Source: Mycobacterium sp. GA-1199 (GTDB lineage: Bacteria > Actinomycetota > Actinomycetes > Mycobacteriales > Mycobacteriaceae). Taken from it: a DNA stretch of 64,000 nt. Below, piece by piece: positions 58,005 to 64,000 of the stretch. A program made the translations under genes and the position numbers. Where the stretch lies: positions 574,343-638,342 of the forward strand of contig NZ_LQIX01000001.1 in assembly GCF_001500045.1 (NCBI RefSeq), written 5' to 3'. The notes beneath the pieces are model-generated. The model was not told where the DNA came from and ran no database searches. It saw only the letters and a list, made by a program, of their open reading frames with translations. How positions within the stretch are numbered: position 1 is the stretch's first letter; each line of letters starts with the position of its first letter.

Positions 58005-60293
58005 GTGTCGGTCAGGGGTCATCGTTGGCGTTACGGCGTCTTGGTGGCCCTGCTTCTGGTGGTCGTGGTGAACGCGCTGGCCCCGTGGGGATACGACCGC
58101 GCCGAGGCGGGAATGATCGCGGTGCAGGCGGTCCTGGGCGCCGTGATCGTTGTCCGTGGCTTCGCGGTTGCTCGCAAGGTCGACGGCCCGTCTCGGTGGT
58201 GGCGAGTCCTCATCGCCGCTTCGTGCTCGAGCTGGCTCATCGGTGAGCTGCTGTGGTGGACGGGGGGCGGCTCTGACCCCGGTCACGTGGCCGGCGCGCG
58301 GGAGATCGTGGCCTATCTGCTCCCCGCAGTGCTCATCGTCGCGGCCGTGGTGGTGCTCGGGCGCGTCGGGGTCGGGCGCACCACTACCCCCGACCCGGTG
58401 CATCAATACTCGCTCGTCGCCTCCGTGCTCGACGCGGTCGTGGCGGCGATCTCGTTTTCACTGTTGTCCTACCTGGCCGGATACGGGGCACTGGCCGCAG
58501 CGGCGTTCCCCCGGTCGAACAATCCCCCCATCCTGGTGACCTATTCGCTGCTCCAGCTGTGCGCGGTGGTGGCGGGGGTCTTCTTCGCCAGTCTCTACCG
58601 CCCGGGGCGGCCACATCGGGCGGAGTGTCTGCTGTTGACCGGCGGGGTCATGTTGCTCGCGTCCGCCGACCGGATGGTGGCCTATTTCCGGACCGTCGGC
58701 TTGCACAACGGTGACTTGTGGGGCGGAGGCGCGTTCATTCTGGGGCTGGTGCTGGTGATCTACGCACTTGCCGAACCGGTGCCCCAGTCGGAGGCCGCCG
58801 CTCAGGCCGGTGATCGGGTGATGGACTGGGTGCAGTTGATCCTGCCGTTTGCCGGATTCGCCGGTATTGCAATGCTTTACGGCTACCACGTGCTGATCGA
58901 TCGGGAGCTCGACGCGGTGCTGGTCGTCGGGGCGGTGCTGATGGTTCTGCTCGTCGCGGCGCGCCAGGCCTTCGCGATGCGCGCGCAGCACAGGTTGACG
59001 GTGCGGCTGTTCGACGCTCAGCGGCTGCTCGCGCACCAGGTGCATCACGACGCGTTGACCGGGCTGCCGAACCGGCTATTTTTCGGCAAGGAACTCCAAA
59101 CCGCGGCTGCCAGAGGCGGTTTCGTGCTGATCTTCGTCGACCTCGATGACTTCAAGGACGTCAACGACCGGTTCGGGCACGCGGGCGGCGACGAGCTGCT
59201 GCGTGCCGTGGGCGAACGCCTCCGTCGATGCGTGCGGAATACCGACACCCTGGCACGCATCGGCGGTGACGAGTTCGCCATTCTGATCAACAGCGACGTG
59301 GCGGCACCTGAAGTCGTCGCCGGCCGCATCCAGGCGGCGCTGCGGGAGCCGTTCGCCGTGCACGGCTCCAGCGTGCGGATCCGCGCGAGCATGGGCTTGG
59401 TTCGGCTGGAATCCGACGAAGACAGCCAGACCCCGGACGATCTGCTGCGCAAGGCCGACCACTCGATGTATGAGGGCAAGCGCCTGGGCAAAGACATCGC
59501 CATCGTCTACCCGTCGATGACCGGCCGGGCGGTGGACTTTCCCACCGCGTTACGAAACGCCGACGGTGGTCCGCCGGCTGGGTTCAGATTGGTCTATCAG
59601 CCCATCGTCCGGCTGCCCGAGGAGGCTCCGGTCGCGGTCGAGGCGCTGGCGAGGTGGACGGCGCCCGACGGCACGCAGATTCCGCCCGAGACGTTCGTGG
59701 CCGCTGCCGAGGCGGCGGGGCTCGGCGAGACATTCGACACGATGGTGCTGGATCTCAGTTGCCGGGAAGTCTCCTCGGCAGGCGTGCGCCTGGATCTGCA
59801 GGTCAACATCGGGGCGGCGCGCCTGCGCGACGGCGCATTCCGCGACATGGTGGCAGCTACGTTGGCGCGCTACGGCATGGAGCCCAGCCGGCTGACGCTG
59901 GAGATCACCGAGACCGTGCCGATCGTCGACCTCGACGAGGCGGCCGCACAAATACGGCGGCTCAACGCCATTGGGGTCAAGGTGGCCCTGGACGATTTCG
60001 GTGCCGGATACAACTCGCTGACCTATCTGCACGCGTTACCCATTCAGATCGTCAAGCTCGACCGCAGCTTGCTGGCCGGGCCCGATCGCGCTCAGGCCGC
60101 CACGCTGTACCGTTCGGTGATCGCGGTGTGTGACCCGTTGGGACTGGAAGTGATCGCAGAGGGCATCGAGACGGCGGAGCAGGCCGAGATGGTGTTTCTC
60201 GCCGGTTGCTCCTTGGCGCAGGGGTACCTGTTCGGGCTACCCACGGCGATCGCCGACATTGCCGCCGAACCTCTGGCCGCCGACACACCGTAG
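58005..60293 (+). CDS. Membrane-bound bifunctional c-di-GMP enzyme (GGDEF-EAL)
   Basis: A 762-residue protein with about eight membrane helices (residues 10-330), then GGDEF (about 345-505) and EAL (about 525-755) domains. The cyclase site GGDEF is intact at 420-424, with the inhibitory I-site RNTD five residues earlier (411-414). The phosphodiesterase motif EALAR is intact at 546-550, with 'LEITET', 'DDFGAGYNSL', 'KLDRSLL' and 'EGIETAEQ' following. Both synthesis and hydrolysis of c-di-GMP are therefore possible. The membrane part lacks the GAF domain of M. smegmatis DcpA and M. tuberculosis Rv1354c. GTG at 58005. Confidence 0.9.
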   Translation: MSVRGHRWRYGVLVALLLVVVVNALAPWGYDRAEAGMIAVQAVLGAVIVVRGFAVARKVDGPSRWWRVLIAASCSSWLIGELLWWTGGGSDPGHVAGAREIVAYLLPAVLIVAAVVVLGRVGVGRTTTPDPVHQYSLVASVLDAVVAAISFSLLSYLAGYGALAAAAFPRSNNPPILVTYSLLQLCAVVAGVFFASLYRPGRPHRAECLLLTGGVMLLASADRMVAYFRTVGLHNGDLWGGGAFILGLVLVIYALAEPVPQSEAAAQAGDRVMDWVQLILPFAGFAGIAMLYGYHVLIDRELDAVLVVGAVLMVLLVAARQAFAMRAQHRLTVRLFDAQRLLAHQVHHDALTGLPNRLFFGKELQTAAARGGFVLIFVDLDDFKDVNDRFGHAGGDELLRAVGERLRRCVRNTDTLARIGGDEFAILINSDVAAPEVVAGRIQAALREPFAVHGSSVRIRASMGLVRLESDEDSQTPDDLLRKADHSMYEGKRLGKDIAIVYPSMTGRAVDFPTALRNADGGPPAGFRLVYQPIVRLPEEAPVAVEALARWTAPDGTQIPPETFVAAAEAAGLGETFDTMVLDLSCREVSSAGVRLDLQVNIGAARLRDGAFRDMVAATLARYGMEPSRLTLEITETVPIVDLDEAAAQIRRLNAIGVKVALDDFGAGYNSLTYLHALPIQIVKLDRSLLAGPDRAQAATLYRSVIAVCDPLGLEVIAEGIETAEQAEMVFLAGCSLAQGYLFGLPTAIADIAAEPLAADTP

Positions 60294-60343
60294 CGCTGTG
60301 GGTTCTGGACACCGCCGTCGGTGACGAGCGGTACGGTCGGGCG

Positions 60344-61183
60344 GTGAGCAACCCCTCGCGTCCGGTGACGAAGCTCGACAAATCCGCGGTCCTCGATGCG
60401 CTGTTCACGCAGTGGGACACGATCGCCGACTTGTTGGCCGGCCTGGCCGAGTCCGACTGGCAGGCGGCGACGTCGCTGCCCGGCTGGACGGTGCACGACG
60501 TGACGGCCCACATGGTCGGCACCGAATCGATGTTGGCGGGGATGGACACCCCGAAGTCCGATGTGGACGTGTCGTTGCTCGAGCACGTGCGCAACGACAT
60601 CGGTGTCCTGAACGAGTTGTGGGTGCTCGAGTTGCGGACGATCAGCGGCGCGGAGTTGCTGGACCGCTTCCGGGCCATCACCGCCGAGCGGCGCGCGGCG
60701 CTGACCGCGCTGAGCGACGACGAGTGGAACCAGGTGACGGCGACGCCGGCCGGCCCGGACAGCTACGGCCGGTTCATGCGGGTGCGGATCTTCGACTGCT
60801 GGATGCATGAGCACGACATTCGCGATGCGCTCGGGCGGCCCGCATCTGATCCGACGGGTACGCCCGCGGTGTTCGCACTCGACGAGATGGCGGCCAGTAT
60901 GGGCTTCGTGGTCGGCAAACTAGGCGGGGCGCCCGACGGCTCACGGGTGTCGATCCAGCTGACGGGGCCTCTGGCCAGGACCATCAACGTCGCGGTCGAG
61001 GGGCGGGGGAAGGTGGTCGAGGACTTCGGCGGCGCCGAACCGGCGGCGACGATCACGCTCGATGCGCTGCTGTTCGCGCGGCTGGCCGGCGGGCGAGTCG
61101 CGTTGGATCACGACGCGATCGCTTACGGCGGCGATGAGGAGGTCGGCAGGCGTGTCGTCGATCACCTCAACTACGTGATCTGA
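60344..61183 (+). CDS. Maleylpyruvate isomerase-family (DinB-like, mycothiol-dependent) protein
   Basis: A 279-residue protein of the MDMPI/DinB four-helix-bundle superfamily. The N-terminal metal-binding part has 'DWQAATSLPGWTVHDVTAHMVGTE' (key residues LPGWTVHDVTAHM, with His near 55) and 'IFDCWMHEHDIRDALG' near 150 supplies two more His. The C-terminal 110 residues form the SCP2-like alpha/beta domain of the family. Many such actinobacterial proteins are named maleylpyruvate isomerase, but few have that activity; mycothiol-linked transferase is the safer reading. GTG at 60344; ssrA follows 112 bp downstream. Confidence 0.8.
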   Translation: MSNPSRPVTKLDKSAVLDALFTQWDTIADLLAGLAESDWQAATSLPGWTVHDVTAHMVGTESMLAGMDTPKSDVDVSLLEHVRNDIGVLNELWVLELRTISGAELLDRFRAITAERRAALTALSDDEWNQVTATPAGPDSYGRFMRVRIFDCWMHEHDIRDALGRPASDPTGTPAVFALDEMAASMGFVVGKLGGAPDGSRVSIQLTGPLARTINVAVEGRGKVVEDFGGAEPAATITLDALLFARLAGGRVALDHDAIAYGGDEEVGRRVVDHLNYVI

Positions 61184-61295
61184 CCAGCGGTTTTGGGCCG
61201 GCGCGGGCATAAATGCGTGGTGTGCGGTGTTATAGGTCGCGTAGTATGAAATGTCCTGCCGTACTTCGGTGGGCGCGTTGTTAGACAACTACACA

Positions 61296-61664
61296 GGGGC
61301 TGAACGGTTTCGACTTCGAGCGTCGAATCAAGGGAAGCGTGCCGGTGCAGGCAAGAGACCACCGTAAGCGTCGTTGCAACCAATTAAGCGCCGATTCCAA
61401 TCAGCGCGACTACGCTCTCGCTGCCTAAGCGACTGCGTGTCTGTCAGCCCGGGAGAGCCCTCGACCCGGTGTCTGGCATCAGCTAGAGGGATAAACCGGT
61501 GGGTCCGGTCGCGGGACTCATCGGGACATCAAACAGCGACTGGGATCGTCATCCTGACTTGTTCGCGTGATCAGGAGATCCGAGTAGAGGCATAGCGAAC
61601 TGCGCACGGAGAAGCCTTGAGGGAACGCCGTAGGACCCGGGTTCGATTCCCGGCAGCTCCACTA
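61296..61664 (+). ncRNA. ssrA: Transfer-messenger RNA (tmRNA)
   Basis: A 369-nt tmRNA. The 5' end GGGGCTG pairs with CAGCTCC near the 3' end to form the acceptor stem, and 'GGGTTCGATTCCC' is the T arm. The resume codon GCC is at 61390, and the tag reading frame GCC-GAT-TCC-AAT... encodes ADSNQRDYALAA, ending TAA at 61426-61428, a mycobacterial tag with the -ALAA degradation signal. Pseudoknot-like GC-rich pairs follow. CCA is not encoded (ends ACTA). It rescues stalled ribosomes with SmpB. Its 3' end is the integration site of the element that follows. Confidence 0.96.
61640..61664. other. Candidate attachment site in the ssrA T arm and 3' end
   Basis: The T arm and 3' end of ssrA are common att cores for tyrosine integrases, and an integrase remnant starts 38 bp downstream. 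A second copy should mark the far end of the element; none is found inside this window. Confidence 0.45.
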
Positions 61665-61692
61665 AAGGGCCGCAGCTCAGCGGCCCTTTTTT
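61664..61692 (+). terminator. Terminator after ssrA
   Basis: AAAGGGCCGC and GCGGCCC form the stem around AGCTCA, followed by TTTTTT. A classic intrinsic terminator with a full T run. Confidence 0.9.
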
Positions 61693-61701
61693 GTTGTCCG
61701 T

Positions 61702-62353
61702 ATGCTCTACGTCAACAATTGCGTCAACAAACGGCGTCTCAAGGCGGTCACCACGGCTTCGATCCGCGTTCGCAGCCGCAAAAACGGGAGCGTCTACTTC
61801 AGGGGCTTGTACAGAGTCCATGGTCGCCAAACCTCCACGTCCTTCGGAGACGCCCAGTCGGCGACGAAGTTCCGCGATCTCATCGGCATCGTCGGTCCGC
61901 TCAACGCCCTGGACTCGGTCAACGCGGACCCGTCACTGTCAACAATGACGGTTGAGCAGTGGCTGGCTCACGACATCGGCCACCTGACCGGCCTGGCCAA
62001 AAGCACCCTGGCCGACTATCGGTCCCATGCCAAGAACGACATCAACCCGGACTTGGACCCGATCCCACTGGCGGCACTCTCCGCCGATGACGTGGCACTT
62101 TAAATGCAGGCGATGGCCGCGAAGGGTGCGTCGGGGAAGACCATGGCCAACAAACATGGGTTCTTGTCCTCAGCGCTCAATCGTGCCGTGAAAACTGGCC
62201 GCATCCGATCTAACCCCGCTTTACGAATCCCCCTACCGGGACTATGCGGCCACCGAACCTGAGGCGATGTTCACTGAAGCCGACGTCGACAACATCGTCG
62301 ACATCCTGAACACTGTGCGGGCCAATGCCTCTCCTACCGATCGAGCCGTCTGA
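61702..62353 (+). pseudogene. Tyrosine (phage) integrase, truncated and disrupted
   Basis: The first frame (61702-62103) encodes the N-terminal SAM-like/arm domain of a phage integrase ('KNGSVYFRGLYRVHGRQ', 'TVEQWLAHDIGHLTGLAKST'). It is cut by an in-frame TAA at 62101-62103; the same frame continues as 'MQAMAAKGASGKTM...' through 'ALNRAVKTGRIRSNPA', typical integrase core-binding sequence, to 62262. Similarity then passes to the +1 frame ('YRDYAATEPEAMFTEADVD') and stops at 62353, just before the catalytic Arg region. The catalytic RHRY domain is absent, so the enzyme is inactive. Base composition is lower in GC than the neighbouring genes. Confidence 0.8.
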
Positions 62354-62575
62354 GGGGGCCGATACAACGGGCCGATGATGGCGGGAATCCACGATCCACA
62401 AATGGCACAGCTAGAATCATGTGGCTTCACGAGTTGCCGCCGCGAAGCTCCGACTGGGCGGCACGCCAACCCCACGCTCGTGGGTGGCTCGGATGACGAA
62501 GCGGCTGACATCAACTGGTGTCGGCAAGAGCGCCTCCCAGTCTTGGTGGAGGCTTGGACTTTCGGGAGTCTGGCT

Positions 62576-62941
62576 ATGAACGTGGAAGAGTGGGCCGAGA
62601 AGCATCGCCGTCGAGGCCACCATCCGTACCCCTCACCGACTGCTGAGAATCCCGAACGATGGCTTTGCGAGTGCCCGGACGCGGCGGGCACAGCCGTCTG
62701 GCGCATCCTCACACCTGGACAGATCCGGCAGAAGTTTGCGCATATGCGGGGTGCCGCTGAGACGCGGGAACAGCAGAAACGGCGAGTCGACCGAGAGAGG
62801 ATGCGCCCGCTCGGAGATCTGCTCGACCATCTCGACGGGCTTCTCACAAACTGGGAGGACGGCACCGAATTGCCATACGGAGTGCTGCCGACCGTGGCTC
62901 GCAATTTCGCGGCCCAACTGCGCGGAGCCATTCATGGCTGA
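62576..62941 (+). CDS. Small phage-like protein with 'VEEWAEKHRRRG' motif
   Basis: A 121-residue protein of unknown function. 'NVEEWAEKHRRRGHHPY' opens it, 'AVWRILTPGQIRQKFAHM' is central (about 55-72), and a charged, probably coiled helix follows ('GAAETREQQKRRVDRERM'). ATG at 62576 has GGGAG 7 nt upstream; an ATG at 62375 is possible but its extension is not shared by the paralog. A diverged, broken copy of the same gene lies at 63575. It overlaps the next gene by 8 nt. No known domain is recognised. Confidence 0.6.
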   Translation: MNVEEWAEKHRRRGHHPYPSPTAENPERWLCECPDAAGTAVWRILTPGQIRQKFAHMRGAAETREQQKRRVDRERMRPLGDLLDHLDGLLTNWEDGTELPYGVLPTVARNFAAQLRGAIHG

Positions 62942-63116
62942 AGCTGGCAAGAGCGGGAGGCGCGACATAGGTGTGAGCGTCAGAATCGACGACGACCACC
63001 CCGACAAGTTGCGGGCCGATGACGAGCGCTTCGATCGCTTGGACGTCCATGACCCGCAGGGGCTTAAGTGGTCGAAGATGGACCGCGTGAATCGCAGGCG
63101 AGGCGATGAGCGCTGA
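62934..63116 (+). CDS. Small hydrophilic phage-like protein (60 residues)
   Basis: A 60-residue, highly charged protein ('SVRIDDDHPDKLRADDERFD', 'KMDRVNRRRGDER'). No membrane helix or family is recognised. It overlaps the genes before and after by 8 and 11 nt, the compact packing of phage gene strings. Nucleic-acid binding is possible from charge but not shown. Confidence 0.55.
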   Translation: MAEAGKSGRRDIGVSVRIDDDHPDKLRADDERFDRLDVHDPQGLKWSKMDRVNRRRGDER

Positions 63117-63387
63117 ACGCGGCTGGATCGCGAAGCCCCAGCGCCCACACGTTCACAGGTACCGTTCACGTGCCTCTTATGGGGCAGACAAGATTGCGCG
63201 TTCTGGTGCTCTCATCACCGAGGCCGATATTCGCGCTCGACAATGTGCTATGGAAGAGACATGGGCCGAGCAGGAGGCCGAGAACGTCAGGTTGCGCGCC
63301 ATCCACTACAGCGGCATTCCGCCGTTGCGCATGGCCAACGGATATGTGGCCGGGCGTCCGCACCGTTCGAGGAGTTCGCAGCAATGA
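63106..63387 (+). CDS. Small phage-like protein (93 residues)
   Basis: A 93-residue protein beginning MSAERGWIAKPQRP and ending with a basic stretch ('YVAGRPHRSRSSQQ'). A charged helix lies about 38-65 ('EADIRARQCAMEETWAEQEA'). The first 40 bases resemble the start of the frame at 63575, suggesting duplication. It overlaps the next gene by 4 nt. Function not recognised. Confidence 0.55.
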   Translation: MSAERGWIAKPQRPHVHRYRSRASYGADKIARSGALITEADIRARQCAMEETWAEQEAENVRLRAIHYSGIPPLRMANGYVAGRPHRSRSSQQ

Positions 63388-63578
63388 ACGATGATGAGCT
63401 CCTCGCTCTTCAACGAGCCAAGCACGCTGACCCCTACATGCCGCTCAGCAAGGCGAAGAAGTTGCAGCGTGACGAATCCAAGTGGCGGCACCTGAACAAG
63501 GCGGCGACGGGTAAACCGTCCGAGCCGTGCCGTTATGGCGACGGGACCTGTGTGACTCATTCACGTGGGACGCGGTGA
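63384..63578 (+). CDS. Small phage-like protein (64 residues)
   Basis: A 64-residue basic protein. 'LSKAKKLQRDESKWRHLNKA' is its middle and 'CRYGDGTCVTHSRG' near the end holds two cysteines and a histidine, which might bind a metal, though the spacing fits no named zinc finger. ATG at 63384, with GAGG upstream, overlaps the stop of the preceding gene and its own stop overlaps the next start by 4 nt. Confidence 0.55.
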   Translation: MNDDELLALQRAKHADPYMPLSKAKKLQRDESKWRHLNKAATGKPSEPCRYGDGTCVTHSRGTR

Positions 63579-63876
63579 GTGCTGAGCGCGAGAGGATCGC
63601 TTCGCCAGCACCCAAGACAAACAGCGTGGAAGCGTGGGCGGAATGGCATCGGCGTAAGGGCACGATCCGCATCCTGAGCCGACCGGGAGAACCCTGGGCG
63701 GTGTGAAGCGTGACGGGGGCTTCATCTGGCGAATCTCGACGCCTGTGCAGATCCAACAACAGCATGTTCAACTCAGCAACCGCCCGACACCCGACCACGC
63801 AGCTGATCTGAGGATCGACCTACGAGTTCGCGAAGAAAGCGCCGTGAGGGGGGATAAGCGGCAATTCTGGGCAGCA
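63575..63876 (+). pseudogene. Frameshifted, IS-truncated paralog of the 62576 gene
   Basis: From GTG 63575 the frame reads 'NSVEAWAEWHRRKGTIRIL', close to 'NVEEWAEKHRRRG' of the 62576 gene, but ends at TGA 63704-63706. A second frame (+2), from about 63691, carries the rest of the similarity, 'FIWRISTPVQIQQQHVQL' against 'AVWRILTPGQIRQKFAHM'. It then runs open into the insertion sequence at 63877. It is therefore a broken duplicate. Loss of the frame probably preceded or accompanied the insertion. Confidence 0.65.
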
Positions 63877-64000
63877 TGTCAACGGCGGCTGAAAATTGAC
63901 CCCTTTTCAACGGTTGAAAATTCACCCCCTTGGTGTTCATTCTTCTGTGGTCGATCCTGGAACTCGTCCGAGGTCGCGGTCTTTGATGCGGTAGGAGTCG
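63877..64000 (-). mobile_element. IS21-family insertion sequence, one end (continues beyond window)
   Basis: TGTCAACGGCGGCTGAAAAT opens the terminal region at 63877; the unit CGGCTGAAAATTGACCCC recurs as CGGTTGAAAATTCACCCC 25 bp later, the multiple terminal repeats of IS21-family elements. The minus-strand frame behind it looks like the end of IstB. The other end and direct repeats are outside the window. Confidence 0.75.
63937..64000 (-). CDS. istB: IstB-like helper ATPase, last 20 codons (5' part outside window)
   Basis: Only the C-terminus is visible: DSYRIKDRDLGRVPGSTTEE then TGA (63937-63939). 'DSYRIKD' is like the 'GESYRLKE' end of IstB proteins of IS21. IstB is the ATP-dependent helper that loads the IstA transposase on target DNA. 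Orientation and distance to the element end (60 bp) fit istB as the last gene. Confidence 0.65.
   Translation of the reverse strand, partial: DSYRIKDRDLGRVPGSTTEE

Noticed and set aside
60344..61183. True maleylpyruvate isomerase of gentisate degradation
   Set aside because: No gentisate dioxygenase or fumarylpyruvate hydrolase is nearby; the name is a broad family label.
61296..61664. A tRNA gene at the 3' end of this region
   Set aside because: The tRNA-like T arm and acceptor belong to tmRNA, proved by the tag frame and the paired 5' end.

Overview
The window is chromosomal DNA of a mycobacterium, most likely a fast-growing Mycolicibacterium-type species. The evidence is uniformly high GC, frequent GTG starts, an antigen-85 mycolyltransferase, a mycobactin acyl-ACP ligase (mbtM), F420-type oxidoreductases, and a tmRNA whose tag reads ADSNQRDYALAA. 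Gene order follows the M. tuberculosis Rv3193c-Rv3100c interval in blocks (from memory of that genome): UPF0182, hpx-aofH, Rv3169-Rv3168-Rv3167c, nuoA-N, Rv3143, fadE23-fadE24, hisN, fprA, prfB-Rv3104c-Rv3103c-ftsE-ftsX-smpB and ssrA. PPE genes seen there are absent and other genes are inserted.

Layout. 1-2 kb: end of a UPF0182 membrane protein, a tandem repeat, a dispersed intergenic element and initiator tRNA-fMet. 2-18 kb: mostly single enzymes, including an MBL hydrolase, a flavin reductase with a RibD-like reductase, MbtM, hydrolases, FadB4, AofH, an LLM oxidoreductase, a Baeyer-Villiger monooxygenase and an AraC regulator. The Rv3167c/3168/3169 module has a TetR-type operator in its divergent promoter. 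18-34 kb: the complete 14-gene nuo operon for NADH dehydrogenase I, on the minus strand, with a 32-bp tandem repeat spanning the nuoD-nuoE junction. 34-36 kb: an atypical receiver protein, a YceI protein, an NTF2-like protein and a methyltransferase.

36-46 kb is the least ordinary metabolic block. Eight minus-strand genes, five of the seven junctions overlapping by 4 nt, encode a homogentisate-dioxygenase-like cupin enzyme, an alpha/beta hydrolase, a class III CoA-transferase, an HMG-CoA-lyase-like enzyme, a TetR regulator, an acyl-CoA dehydrogenase, an APH-fold kinase and a DUF6285 protein. The last three match the LvaC/LvaA/LvaB set that isomerises 4-hydroxyacyl-CoA to 3-hydroxyacyl-CoA. 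Upstream are an F420-type protein, a flavin-dependent acyl-CoA-dehydrogenase-fold enzyme and a second TetR. Two perfect palindromes lie in the promoter regions. I read this as a catabolic operon for a hydroxylated or lactone-forming acid; the substrate is unknown.

46-61 kb: an antigen-85 enzyme, fadE23-fadE24 with a duplicated operator, hisN, fprA, prfB, an MscS channel, ftsEX, smpB, a GGDEF-EAL c-di-GMP enzyme and ssrA. From 61.66 kb to the end is a decayed mobile element in the 3' end of ssrA: an integrase pseudogene without its catalytic domain, a chain of overlapping small phage-like genes including a diverged duplicate, and the start of an IS21-family insertion. No CRISPR array or rRNA was seen.
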